A stretch of 64,000 nucleotides of DNA, taken from positions 3,906,001-3,970,000 of the forward strand of contig NZ_CP047020.1 of assembly GCF_009796285.1 (NCBI RefSeq). The letters are read 5' to 3'. This DNA is from Streptomyces broussonetiae (lineage in GTDB: Bacteria > Actinomycetota > Actinomycetes > Streptomycetales > Streptomycetaceae). A program made the translations under genes and the position numbers. The notes beneath the pieces were generated by a model. It was given only the letters and a program-made list of their open reading frames with translations. It was not told the DNA's origin and searched no databases. Positions 23,531-32,184 of this stretch are shown here, one piece after another. Every line of letters starts with the position of its first letter. The first letter of the stretch is position 1.

Positions 23531-24124
23531 ATGCGCCGCGCCTTGATCGTCGTAGACGTGCAGAACGACTTCTGCGAGGGGGGCAGCCTCGCGGTGTCCG
23601 GCGGCGCCGATGTCGCCGCCGCCGTCACGGAGCTGATCGGCCAGGCCGCCGGGACGGGGTACCGGCACGTGGTCGCCACCCGCGACCACCACATCGCCCC
23701 CGGCGGCCACTTCGCCGACAACCCCGACTTCGTCCGCTCCTGGCCCGCGCACTGCGTGGCGGGTACGGAGGGTGTCGGCTTCCACCCGAACTTCGCCCCG
23801 GCCGTCGCCTCCGGCGCGGTCGACGCGGTCTTCGACAAGGGGGCGTACTCGGCGGCCTACAGCGGTTTCGAGGGCGCGGACGAGAACGGCGTGTCGCTGG
23901 CCGACTGGCTCCGCGACCGCCGGATCGACGAGGTCGACGTGGTCGGCATAGCGACCGACCACTGCGTACGGGCCACCGCCCTGGACGCCGTGCGGGAGGG
24001 CTTTCGCACCCAGGTGCTGCTGGACCTCACGGCAGGCGTCTCCTCGCAGACGACCGAGAGCGCGCTGGAGGAGATGCGGGAGGCGGGCGTGGAGCTGACG
24101 GGCAAGCCGGTGGTCAGCGGCTGA
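23531..24124 (+). CDS. pncA: Nicotinamidase
   Basis: A 197-residue isochorismatase-fold amidase that turns nicotinamide into nicotinate, the substrate of PncB. The catalytic triad is visible: Asp9 (VVDVQNDF), Lys103 (FDKGAYSAAYSGF) and Cys145 (ATDHCVRAT). Metal ligands are Asp52, His54 and His60 (RDHHIAPGGHF). Start ATG 23531. Placed 67 bp after pncB. A convergent small gene starts its stop 4 bp after the pncA stop. Confidence 0.95.
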   Translation: MRRALIVVDVQNDFCEGGSLAVSGGADVAAAVTELIGQAAGTGYRHVVATRDHHIAPGGHFADNPDFVRSWPAHCVAGTEGVGFHPNFAPAVASGAVDAVFDKGAYSAAYSGFEGADENGVSLADWLRDRRIDEVDVVGIATDHCVRATALDAVREGFRTQVLLDLTAGVSSQTTESALEEMREAGVELTGKPVVSG

Positions 24125-24127
24125 GTC

Positions 24128-24448
24128 CTACTGGACCACCGCCGACCTGCGAAGAAGTGCCCTGATCGGGTGCCACAGCTCGTTCACCATGACACCGTTG
24201 TCGGCCGGGGCCGTGCGCCATATCAGACCGTCCGGATGGTGCAGCACCGCCGTGATCTCGTCCGGGGTCGGAGGCGCGGCGTTCCCCCGGAGGTAGATCG
24301 CGCGCAACCCCAGATTGCGCAGCCTGGTCAGGGCTCGGGCGCGGTTCTGGGCATGCACCAGTACCCGCACCGCGGCGGAGCCGTAGGGCAGATTCAGCGC
24401 CACCACGACCGTGCCGTTCGGCAGCTTGCTAAAGCCTCCAGCGGCCAT
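24128..24448 (-). CDS. Conserved hypothetical protein, 106 residues
   Basis: I do not recognise a family. The protein has a mixed alpha/beta pattern: GTVVVALNLPYGSAAVRVLVHAQNRARALTRLRNLGLRAIYLRG, then PTPDEITAVLHHPDGLIWRT. There is no signal or membrane helix, so it should be cytoplasmic. Codon use has the normal GC3 bias, which supports a real gene. The start is ATG 24448, with GGGGATG upstream. It converges on pncA and lies upstream of the hairpin that ends the M6 protease transcript. Confidence 0.7.
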   Translation of the reverse strand: MAAGGFSKLPNGTVVVALNLPYGSAAVRVLVHAQNRARALTRLRNLGLRAIYLRGNAAPPTPDEITAVLHHPDGLIWRTAPADNGVMVNELWHPIRALLRRSAVVQ

Positions 24449-24509
24449 GCCGTCACATCCCCGTTTCGGTCGGTGTCAATAAGCGGTCCACATGACGCAC
24501 CTAAACACG

Positions 24510-24543
24510 ATCGGCGGCAACCCGCCAAGGGTTTGCCGCCGAT
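24510..24543 (-). terminator. Hairpin terminator after the M6 protease
   Basis: A stem of about 14 bp (24510-24523 with 24529-24543, one bulged T in the right arm) 26 nt past the protease stop on the minus strand. Confidence 0.7.
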
Positions 24544-24569
24544 ACGCTTCTGACCTGGGAAAATGCCGA

Positions 24570-26933
24570 CTACTTCACCGCAGGGCCCACTTCCAGCTCG
24601 ATCGTCGAGCCGTTCCCGGCCTGCTTGGTGATCTTTATCCTGGTGTTGGTGTCAGTGACCTTGACACCGCCGGTCGGGTTCGCCGGGTCGTAGTAGGTGC
24701 TGGTGTGATCGTTGAAGACCGGCACCCCCTTCTGCGACTTGATCTTGGTGGCGACACCTGCCTGGTGCAGCGTGATCGCGTCCGTCGGCTCCAGCGTGAA
24801 GGTGGAGTCGTAGGCCTGCATGCGGTTGCGCAGCAGCGTGCCGTCGGACCAGCGCAGCGCCTTCGGGTGGGCGTCGACCGGGAGGATCAGACCGGTGCCC
24901 GGGTGGGCGTTCGCGTTGGTGTTGTTGTCCGCCTGGGAGGTGTCCCACTTCCAGATCAACAGGCCGTTCTGGTACGGGTAGTGCTCCACCCAGTCCGGCC
25001 GGCTCGTGTTCAGGTAGCCGAAGTTGTACGGGCCGACCCTGAGGGTCTTGTCGTACGACACGTACTGGCGGTTCTCGGCGAGGTAGTACTGCTTGTAGTC
25101 CTTGGTGAAGGACGCGCCGATGCGCGAGAAGCCCGCGGCGGTCCAACCGGCGTCCGCCGACTCGGCGTTGTCGGAGAACAGCGCCGTACCGTCCGCCGTC
25201 AGCGTGATCTCGTCGGCCGCGAAGCCCTTCTGCGCCACCCCGCCGTCGGTCTGGTAGCGGAAGCGGAGGTCGATCTTCTTGCCCGTGTAGGCGTCGAGCG
25301 AGTACGACAGCTTCTTGTAGCCGTCGACCGTGCCGGTCAGGGCCGGCTTGCCGGAGCCGTCGCGCGGCAGGGCCTGGCCGTCCACCGTGCCGTCCAGGGC
25401 GGTCCAGTTGGCGCCGCCGTCGGTCGACACCTCGGTGTAGAGGTAGTCGTAGCCGTTCTCGATGTCGTACCAGCCGTCCAGGCCGAGCGTGGCCGAGGAC
25501 CTGCCGGTCAGGTCGACCGAACGGGTCAGCGTGTTCTTGAGGTTGTCGCCGCTGCCGCTCCACCAGTGGAAGGCGCCCTGCGCCGGGGTGACGATCTCGG
25601 TCCTGACCGCCTTGTCCGGCAGCGAGACGACCACCGCCTGGCGGTACTTGGTGTTGTACTCGGCGTACCCCAGCTTATGCCAGGAGGAGACGCCCGCCTT
25701 GGCGGTGTCGTAGTTCAGCCAGCCCAGCTGGAGCTTGTCCCAGGCGTTCAGGTCGCCGGGCAGGTCACCGATGGACTCCTTGCCGGTGCCGAGCCAGGAG
25801 CCGGAGGACATCAGGGTCCAGAAGCCGGTGGAGTTGTCGCCGCCGGCGGTGTCGTACTCGTCCGGCAGGCCGAGGTCGTGGCCGTACTCGTGGGCGAAGA
25901 CGCCGAGGCCGCCGTTCTCCGGCTGGATGGTGTAGTCGCCGACCCAGATGCCGGTGTCGCCGACCTGGGCGCCGCCGAGCTTGTTGCCCGCCGGGCCGGT
26001 GGCGCCGGCGTCGGTGCCGAAGGCGTACCAGCGGTGGGCCCAGATCGCGTCCTTGCCCTGCGCGCCGCCGCCCGCGGACTCGTCCTCACCGGCGTGCACG
26101 ATCTGGAAGTGGTCGACATAGCCGTCGGGCTCGTTGAAGTTGCCGTCGCCGTCGTAGTCGTAGCGGTCCCACTGGTCGTACTGGGCGAGGTCCTTCTTGA
26201 TGTCGGCGTCCGACTTGCCGGCCGCCTTCGCTCGCGCGACCCAGGCGTTCAGGCCGTCGCTGACCACGTTCCACACGCTCGGGCAGTTGGTGGAGCCACA
26301 GGCGTTGTTGCCGTAACGGGCCTCGTTGTAGGGGACCTTGACCCAGTCGGAGACCTCGCCGTCGACCGAGTAGCGGCCCGAGGACTGCTTCTCGTAGTAC
26401 TTCTTCAGCGACTCGGACTTCTTGCCGGTGCCGAAGTAGAGGTCCTGGTAGTGCTTCCGGTTGTAATCCGCCTGCCAGGCCGTCGAGTTGTCCTTCGTAC
26501 GGTCCGGCGCGGCGATCGTGTTGTGCAGCGGGCCCGCCGTGCCGCCGTACTTGGGGTCGGTCCGGTCCCCGAACTCCACCAGGATCGTGAAGATCTTGTC
26601 GGTCTTCTCGCGGCTCAGCTCGACGTACTTGCCGTCGCCCTTGCGGCTCTTGAGCTGGACGACCTTCGAGCCGCCCCGCTCCTGGGCCTTGACCTTGCCC
26701 GCGATGAGCTGGTTCAGGGCCTCCTGGCGCTGGGCCCGCCGGGTCTTGCTGAGCGGGCCGTCTAGGTCGTGCGCCTTCTGCTGCACCGGAGCCGGGTCGT
26801 GCCGGTCGGCGACGGCGGAGCCGGCCGGCCGGGTGGCGGCCTGTGCGACGGCGAAGGTGGCGAACGTGGCGGAGGCCGCCGCCAGCGTCACGCCGATCGC
26901 GGCCGCTCTGAACGTCCAGGATCTGCTGGTCAC
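24570..26933 (-). CDS. Secreted M6-family metalloprotease (immune inhibitor A-like)
   Basis: A 787-residue exported zinc protease. The signal peptide is about residues 1-33 (MTSRSWTFRAAAIGVTLAAA, ending AQAA), followed by a propeptide. The zinc motif HEYGHDLG (His348, Glu349, His352) is followed by the ligand-containing LPDEYD. Upstream lies a calcium-type DYDGDGNFNEPDGYVDHF segment. A C-terminal jelly-roll part (about 480-650) is typical of immune inhibitor A proteins, which cleave host or competitor proteins. Start ATG 26933. It is monocistronic, with a less GC-rich promoter region to its right and a hairpin downstream. Confidence 0.9.
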   Translation of the reverse strand: MTSRSWTFRAAAIGVTLAAASATFATFAVAQAATRPAGSAVADRHDPAPVQQKAHDLDGPLSKTRRAQRQEALNQLIAGKVKAQERGGSKVVQLKSRKGDGKYVELSREKTDKIFTILVEFGDRTDPKYGGTAGPLHNTIAAPDRTKDNSTAWQADYNRKHYQDLYFGTGKKSESLKKYYEKQSSGRYSVDGEVSDWVKVPYNEARYGNNACGSTNCPSVWNVVSDGLNAWVARAKAAGKSDADIKKDLAQYDQWDRYDYDGDGNFNEPDGYVDHFQIVHAGEDESAGGGAQGKDAIWAHRWYAFGTDAGATGPAGNKLGGAQVGDTGIWVGDYTIQPENGGLGVFAHEYGHDLGLPDEYDTAGGDNSTGFWTLMSSGSWLGTGKESIGDLPGDLNAWDKLQLGWLNYDTAKAGVSSWHKLGYAEYNTKYRQAVVVSLPDKAVRTEIVTPAQGAFHWWSGSGDNLKNTLTRSVDLTGRSSATLGLDGWYDIENGYDYLYTEVSTDGGANWTALDGTVDGQALPRDGSGKPALTGTVDGYKKLSYSLDAYTGKKIDLRFRYQTDGGVAQKGFAADEITLTADGTALFSDNAESADAGWTAAGFSRIGASFTKDYKQYYLAENRQYVSYDKTLRVGPYNFGYLNTSRPDWVEHYPYQNGLLIWKWDTSQADNNTNANAHPGTGLILPVDAHPKALRWSDGTLLRNRMQAYDSTFTLEPTDAITLHQAGVATKIKSQKGVPVFNDHTSTYYDPANPTGGVKVTDTNTRIKITKQAGNGSTIELEVGPAVK

Positions 26934-26966
26934 TTGAGTTCCTCCCCTGCGCCTGTTCGACGCATG

Positions 26967-26984
26967 TCAAGTGACGTAATTTGA
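26967..26984. promoter_or_regulatory. Imperfect palindrome upstream of the M6 protease
   Basis: TCAAGTGACGTAATTTGA is an imperfect 18-bp palindrome, 34 bp upstream of the protease start, in a locally AT-rich stretch (about 26,960-27,050). Further TTGAC/GTCAA elements occur at 27012-27037. It could be an operator or promoter element; I cannot name the regulator. Confidence 0.35.
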
Positions 26985-27202
26985 CTAGAGGTTTAGAAGA
27001 AAAGACAGATCTTGACTTGCTCCGGTCAATTGGACTAGGCAGAGCCGACCTGCGCTTTACGGATGCCGTGCCCCCCGTGCGCCCCCCTGTGCACCGACAA
27101 CGTGGGTTAGGTCACGCTTACCAGGTGCCGGGCTCGGGCATGCACGCGAAGAGAGTCGAAGGCACCCCCGATCCCCCGACGACTTCCGAGGACACGATTG
27201 CC

Positions 27203-27442
27203 ATGCCTCGTCCGACTGCCGCACAGCTCGCCTACGGTTCGTGCACCGTGATCTTCTCGACACTCGCCATGCTGCTGCTGTCCCAGACGAGTTCGGGCCT
27301 CGGGATCACCGTCATCGCGCTCGCGGCGCTGGCCCTCGGGCTGCTCGTGGCGATGACGGTGCCGCTGCCCAAGGCCCGCGCGGCCCTGGCACCGGCCGAA
27401 TCCACCGAGCCCGCGCCCCAGGAGGAGCCGGTGTCGCTGTGA
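27203..27442 (+). CDS. Small membrane protein, 79 residues
   Basis: A short protein with two hydrophobic helices, about residues 8-28 (LAYGSCTVIFSTLAMLLLSQ) and 32-52 (LGITVIALAALALGLLVAMT), then an Ala/Pro/Glu tail. No known domain. I chose ATG 27203 because GAGGA lies about 10 nt upstream and the hydrophobic part begins there; an open frame extends back to 26981 but would run through the M6 protease promoter. A 27-bp hairpin starts 3 nt after its stop. Confidence 0.7.
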   Translation: MPRPTAAQLAYGSCTVIFSTLAMLLLSQTSSGLGITVIALAALALGLLVAMTVPLPKARAALAPAESTEPAPQEEPVSL

Positions 27443-27444
27443 GC

Positions 27445-27504
27445 GGTGCACACGAAGGCGGCGGGCCCGTGACATCCCACGGGCCCGCCGCCTTCGTGTG
27501 CACC
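27445..27504. terminator. 27-bp perfect hairpin, bidirectional terminator
   Basis: The left arm (27445-27471) and right arm (27478-27504) pair without mismatch around a 6-nt loop. It lies between convergent genes (stops at 27442 and 27536) and can terminate both. Confidence 0.85.
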
Positions 27505-27535
27505 GTCCTCGCTCGACGGGTACTCGAAGGAGTGC

Positions 27536-28318
27536 TCAACGGGTGCTGACCACCACCGTCTTGGCCGCCTTGTCGTGCAGGCCCTGCTTGTAGGGCCGGT
27601 CGAAGAAACTCCAGCCGCCGCAGATCGCCGTCCAGACGCAGGCACAGCAGAAGGCGAACGGCACCCACAGCACCAGCGAACGGATCAGCGTGGTCTGCAC
27701 CGAGGGGGTGGCACCGTCGTCCAGGTTCGCCACCCGCATGCCGAGCCACTGCTTGCCGAGGGTCTGCCCGTTCTTGGCGATCAGGAAGGTGTCGTAGGCG
27801 ACGTACAGCACGGCCGCGATGAAGGACTGCCCCACCGACTTGCCGACCTCCACGTGATCGCCGTTGACGGAGTACTCGCGCACTCCGAACGCCCAGGTGA
27901 GCAGCCACACGACGATGCCGACGAGGATCATGTCGACGATCCGCGCGAGCGTCCGCCGACCGCTGTCGGCCAGCGGGGGCATACCGGCCAGCGGGTCCGC
28001 GGGGTAACCGCCGGCACCTGAACCGTAGGGACCACCACCGTAGGGACCACCACCGTAGGGAGGAGGCTGGGCACCACCGTAGGGGGGCGGCTGCGCCCAG
28101 CCGTGCGGGGGCGGTTGCTCACCCCCGTGCGGAGGTGGCTGCTGCCCTCCCCACGCAGGCGGCTGCTGCCCGCCACCCGGCGGTGGAGGCTGCTGCTCGC
28201 CGCCGCCGGACGGGGTGTCGTACGGCGAGCCCGCCCCCTGGTCCGACGGGGGCCGCTTCCTGAACGGGTCGTCCTCGGGGGGCTGCTCTCCGGAGCCGGG
28301 GGGCGGTTCGCTGCTCAT
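27536..28318 (-). CDS. RDD-family membrane protein with Pro/Gly/Tyr-rich N-terminus
   Basis: A 260-residue protein. Residues 1-110 are low-complexity (repeated QPPPYGG and GPYGG units); the rest is an RDD domain with three or four membrane helices (LADSGRRTLARIVDMILVGIVVWLL, then SFIAAVLYVAYDTFLIAKNGQTLGKQWLGMRV). RDD proteins are membrane proteins of mostly unknown role. The Pro-rich head probably binds partners in the cytoplasm. Start ATG 28318. A second RDD gene lies 87 bp upstream on the same strand. Confidence 0.85.
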   Translation of the reverse strand: MSSEPPPGSGEQPPEDDPFRKRPPSDQGAGSPYDTPSGGGEQQPPPPGGGQQPPAWGGQQPPPHGGEQPPPHGWAQPPPYGGAQPPPYGGGPYGGGPYGSGAGGYPADPLAGMPPLADSGRRTLARIVDMILVGIVVWLLTWAFGVREYSVNGDHVEVGKSVGQSFIAAVLYVAYDTFLIAKNGQTLGKQWLGMRVANLDDGATPSVQTTLIRSLVLWVPFAFCCACVWTAICGGWSFFDRPYKQGLHDKAAKTVVVSTR

Positions 28319-28405
28319 GGCCCGAGTGGACCGCGAACACCCCGGCTCCGCACCCGGCGGGCGGCCGTACGGAGTAGCCCACGGCCGTATCCGAGGCCGG
28401 TTGCG

Positions 28406-30004
28406 TCAGCCCGCGACGAAGGTGTGCGCCGCCTTGTCGTGCCAGCACTGGTGCCAGGGCCGGTCGAACAGGCACCACAGCACACCGAGGATCCCGATGC
28501 CGAGCAGTCCGGGCACGCTGTAGACCAGCCAGCGGCGCAGCGCGCGGCCGAAGGTGGGCGGCTCGTGCGCCTCGATGTCCCGCACCTCCAGACCCAGCAG
28601 CCTCTTGCCCAGGGTCCGGCCCCACTTGGCGGTCGGCAGCACCTCGTAGCCGACGCCGACCAGCAGCAGGACGGCGAGCACGATGCCGAGGCTGGTGGCG
28701 GTCGTGCCGTCGAGCAGCCAGACGGTGACCTCACGGCCGGACAGCCTGGCCGCGTCGATCTTCTGCTGGATGTGGTCGGCGGCCCGCAGCACCAGGGGCA
28801 CCCCGACGGCGGCCGTCACCAGGACCACGATCAGGGTGTCGATCAGCCGGGCGGCGAACCGCTTGCCGAGTCCGGCGGGCCGGGCGGCGGCCTGCCGCCG
28901 GGCGGCGGCCTGGAAGACGTCCTCCACCGGCGGCTTCCACGGCGCCACGGGCTGCTCGTCCCCGCCGCCGGCCAGCTGGTGCACCTGCTGCGCCCAGGAC
29001 GCCTGACCGCCACCGGGCCCGCTGGTCAGCGGGGTGCCGGGGGCACCGCCCTGCGCAGGTACGGAGGGCGCGGCGGGAGCCGGCGCGGGCTGGGCGGGGG
29101 CAGCCGCGTGGGGCGCGGGGGCCTGCGCGACGGCCGGGGGTGTCTGCGCGGCTGCGGCACGCGCGGCTGCGGCCTTGCCCGCGCCGAAACCGGGCCCGGC
29201 GGCCGGGGAGGGCGCCTGCGGGGCCGAAGGAGCCGCGGCGGAGTGCGGGTTGGGGGCGCCCACGGGGCCCTGCGGCCCGAAGCCGCCAGGCGTCGCGGGG
29301 GCACCGGCGGGTCCGGCGCCCGGCCCGGCCGCGCCCGGTCCGCCCGTCCCCGCTCCCGACCCGGAGGCGTGCGCGCCGAAGCCCTGGCCCTGGGCCGGGT
29401 CGTGCGGCCCGAAACCGGAGCGTGCCCCGGCGTCCTGCGGTCCTGCGGCCGACGGCGGTCCACCCGGCCGGCCCTGGCCCGGTACCGGGCGGAACGTCAT
29501 CGTGCCCTCGTCGGTGACGGCCGCGGGACCCGGGACCGGGCGGCGGAAGATGAACGTGCCGCCCGGGTCCGCGGCGGCCTCCTCGGCCGACGGAGGCGTC
29601 GCGGTCGGCGTGCCGTCGGTGTGTGCGCCCTGGCCGCCCGGCCGCGCCGCGGGCACCCTCGGATCGACGCCCCAGGCGGTACGCCCGTCGCCGCCGGTGC
29701 CCGCCTGCCCGGTGTACGGGCCGCCCGGTGCGGCCGTGCCCGGCCCGGAGGGCGAGGGCTGCGGATCCTCGTCGAAGAAGTAGGGGCCCGTCTCCTCCAC
29801 CGCCGACGGCGCCGCAGCGGCGGGGGTCGCCGGACGGACGCCGGGCGGCGGGATGAGCGGTTCGCCGTCCTTGGGCGCCGGGCGGCTGGTGCCGGGCACC
29901 CAGGAGGCGCCGTTCCAGTACCGGACGTAGCCGGGGATGGACGGGTCCGGGTAGTAGCCCTCGCGGGGCCTGTCGTCACCTGGGGCCGGGGTTGGGGCGC
30001 TCAT
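28406..30004 (-). CDS. DUF2510 and RDD domain membrane protein
   Basis: A 532-residue protein. An N-terminal DUF2510 motif (EGYYPDPSIPGYVRYWNGASWV, residues 15-37; such Trp-rich motifs are common in actinobacterial envelope proteins) is followed by about 340 disordered Ala/Pro/Gly residues and a C-terminal RDD membrane domain (LGKRFAARLIDTLIVVLVTA, then GRTLGKRLLGLEVRD). The start is ATG 30004; a frame to 30235 without DUF2510 homology is rejected. Divergent from the ssgG-like gene across 229 bp. Function is unknown. Confidence 0.85.
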   Translation of the reverse strand: MSAPTPAPGDDRPREGYYPDPSIPGYVRYWNGASWVPGTSRPAPKDGEPLIPPPGVRPATPAAAAPSAVEETGPYFFDEDPQPSPSGPGTAAPGGPYTGQAGTGGDGRTAWGVDPRVPAARPGGQGAHTDGTPTATPPSAEEAAADPGGTFIFRRPVPGPAAVTDEGTMTFRPVPGQGRPGGPPSAAGPQDAGARSGFGPHDPAQGQGFGAHASGSGAGTGGPGAAGPGAGPAGAPATPGGFGPQGPVGAPNPHSAAAPSAPQAPSPAAGPGFGAGKAAAARAAAAQTPPAVAQAPAPHAAAPAQPAPAPAAPSVPAQGGAPGTPLTSGPGGGQASWAQQVHQLAGGGDEQPVAPWKPPVEDVFQAAARRQAAARPAGLGKRFAARLIDTLIVVLVTAAVGVPLVLRAADHIQQKIDAARLSGREVTVWLLDGTTATSLGIVLAVLLLVGVGYEVLPTAKWGRTLGKRLLGLEVRDIEAHEPPTFGRALRRWLVYSVPGLLGIGILGVLWCLFDRPWHQCWHDKAAHTFVAG

Positions 30005-30233
30005 GTCCGTCGTCCCGTATCTGCTCGGGGGTGGGATGGGGGCCTCCACATCTATCAGACCGGGACGTCCCGCACCGCCAGTCCTGCCGGACCCACCCCT
30101 TTCCGGGCGACGCCGTACCGGGCTTCCACAGCTGCGCGAAAAAATTCTCCGAACCCGCGTAATGCTCCCGCACCCGCTCGCTCTCTCCCGGTGCGGGCCC
30201 ACTGCGAGCGGCCCCCGAGAGAGAGGCGACGTC

Positions 30234-30647
30234 ATGCATTACACCGTGGTGGAGCGGGAGCTGGAGCTGCGGCTCGTCCTGTCGCCGGAGCGCAGCATCC
30301 CGGTCCCGGCCCGGCTCAGCTACCGCTCCGACGACCCGTACGCCGTCCACATCGCCTTCCACATCAACTCAGAATCCCCCGTCAACTGGACGTTCGCCCG
30401 CGACCTGCTGGTGGAGGGGGTGTTCCGGCCGTGCGGGCACGGGGACGTGCGGGTGTGGCCGACGAAGGTCGACGGGCGCAGTGTCGTCCTGGTCGCGCTC
30501 AGCTCGCCGGACGGCGACGCGCTGCTGGAGGCGCCGATCCCGCAGGTGTCGGCCTGGCTGGAACGGACGCTGACGGCGGTGCCGCCGGGCACGGAGGGCG
30601 CGCAGCTGGGCATCGACGACGCCCTCGACCAGTTGCTCGCCCGGTGA
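30234..30647 (+). CDS. ssgG: SsgA-like sporulation and cell-division protein, probably SsgG
   Basis: A 137-residue SsgA-family protein (RLVLSPERSIPVPARLSYRS, DPYAVHIAFHINSESPVNWTFARDLLVEG, VRVWPTKVDGRSVVLVAL). The family is confined to morphologically complex actinomycetes and positions septa and wall synthesis during sporulation. SsgG, the paralogue at this locus in S. coelicolor as I remember it, affects septum placement. The start ATG 30234 has GAGAGG upstream; the frame back to 30003 is non-coding. It is a clear lineage marker for Streptomyces. Confidence 0.9.
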   Translation: MHYTVVERELELRLVLSPERSIPVPARLSYRSDDPYAVHIAFHINSESPVNWTFARDLLVEGVFRPCGHGDVRVWPTKVDGRSVVLVALSSPDGDALLEAPIPQVSAWLERTLTAVPPGTEGAQLGIDDALDQLLAR

Positions 30648-30676
30648 GCCGCCGTACCGGCCGCCGTGCAACGGGC

Positions 30677-32086
30677 TCAGAGCACCTTGCCCGGGTTGAG
30701 GATGCCCAGCGGGTCGAAGGCCTGCTTCACGGCCCGCTGCATCTCGACCCCGACCGGGCCGATCTCCCGGGCCAGCCACTCCTTCTTCAGTACGCCGACG
30801 CCGTGTTCGCCGGTGATGGTGCCGCCCAGCTCGAGGCCGAGGGCCATGATCTCGTCGAAGGACTCCCGGGCCCGCCGGGACTCGTCCTCGTCCTGGGCGT
30901 CGAAGCAGACGGTCGGGTGGGTGTTGCCGTCGCCGGCGTGGGCGCACACCCCGATGGTCAGGTCGTACGCGGCGGCGATCCGTTCGACGCCCTCGAGCAT
31001 CGCGCCCAGCCGGGAGCGGGGTACGCACACGTCGTCGATCATCGTCGTGCCCTTGACCGCCTCCAGCGCGGTCAGCGAGAGCCGCCGGGCCTTGAGCAGC
31101 AGCTCGGACTCGGCCGCGTCCTCCGCCGGGACGACCTCGGTGGCACCGGCGGCCGCGCACAGGGCGCCGACGGCGGCGAGGTCGGCGGCCGGGTCCGGGG
31201 TGTCGAAGGCGGCCAGCAGCAGCGCCTCGGTGGTCTCCGGCAGACCCATGTGGGCGAGGTCGTTGACCGCCTTGACGGTCGTACGGTCCATCAGTTCGAG
31301 GAGGGAGGGGACGTGTCCGCCCTCCATGATCCGGCAGACGGCGTCGCAGGCCGCCGCGGCGGAGGGGAACTCGGCGGCCAGCACCAGCTGCTGCGGCGGC
31401 TTGGGCCTGAGGGCGAGGACCGCGCGGACGACGATGCCCAAAGAGCCCTCGGAACCGACGAAGAGCCGGGTGAGGTCGTAGCCCGCCACGCCCTTGGCCG
31501 TGCGGCGGCCCGTGGACATCACACGGCCGTCGGCGAGGACGACGTCCAGGCCGAGGACGTACTCGGCGGTCACGCCGTACTTCACACAGCACAGGCCGCC
31601 GGAGGCCGTGCCGATGTTGCCGCCGATGGTGCACATCTCCCAGCTGGAGGGGTCCGGCGGGTAGTACAGGCCGTGTTCCTCGACCGCGCGGGACAGGGTC
31701 GCGTTGATCACGCCCGGCTCGACCACGGCGATCCGGTCGACGGTACTGATCTCCAGGATGCGGTCCATCCTGGTCAGGGACAGCACGATGCAGCCGTCGA
31801 CGGCGTTGGCGCCGCCGGACAGGCCGCTGCGGGCGCCCTGCGGGACGACGGGGACGCGTAGTGCGGTGGCCGTGCGCATGACGTGCCGGACCTGTTCGAC
31901 GGTGCGCGGCAGCACGACCACGGCGGGGGCGCCGGCCGGGCAGAAGCTCGCCATGTCGTTGGCGTAGGACGCGGTGACGTCGGGGTCGGTCAGGACGGCC
32001 TCGGCGGGCAGGCCGGCCAGGAGCCGGTCGGTGAGACTGCTCGTCTCTGCGGTGTTGTCGGAGCGGGGCGCTTCGATACGGCTCAT
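30677..32086 (-). CDS. FAD-dependent oxidase/dehydrogenase, GlcD / D-lactate dehydrogenase family
   Basis: A 469-residue flavoprotein. The N-terminal FAD (PCMH-type) domain has VPQGARSGLSGGANAVDGCIV and PSSWEMCTIGGNIGTASGGLCCVKYG; the C-terminal FAD-oxidase cap ends in GTITGEHGVGVLKKEWLARE and LGILNPGKVL. Family members oxidise glycolate, D-lactate or D-2-hydroxy acids; the substrate here is open. The start is ATG 32086 by homology, with a weak ribosome site. It stands alone, convergent with the ssgG-like gene. Confidence 0.88.
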   Translation of the reverse strand: MSRIEAPRSDNTAETSSLTDRLLAGLPAEAVLTDPDVTASYANDMASFCPAGAPAVVVLPRTVEQVRHVMRTATALRVPVVPQGARSGLSGGANAVDGCIVLSLTRMDRILEISTVDRIAVVEPGVINATLSRAVEEHGLYYPPDPSSWEMCTIGGNIGTASGGLCCVKYGVTAEYVLGLDVVLADGRVMSTGRRTAKGVAGYDLTRLFVGSEGSLGIVVRAVLALRPKPPQQLVLAAEFPSAAAACDAVCRIMEGGHVPSLLELMDRTTVKAVNDLAHMGLPETTEALLLAAFDTPDPAADLAAVGALCAAAGATEVVPAEDAAESELLLKARRLSLTALEAVKGTTMIDDVCVPRSRLGAMLEGVERIAAAYDLTIGVCAHAGDGNTHPTVCFDAQDEDESRRARESFDEIMALGLELGGTITGEHGVGVLKKEWLAREIGPVGVEMQRAVKQAFDPLGILNPGKVL

Positions 32087-32184
32087 GATCACAGCGTGAC
32101 ACTCGCGGCCATCGGTGTGAACCCCGCACCTGCCCGGCCTGGGCCGCCCCGGCGTGTCCGGCGCCCTGACGCACAGTGAGGGCC

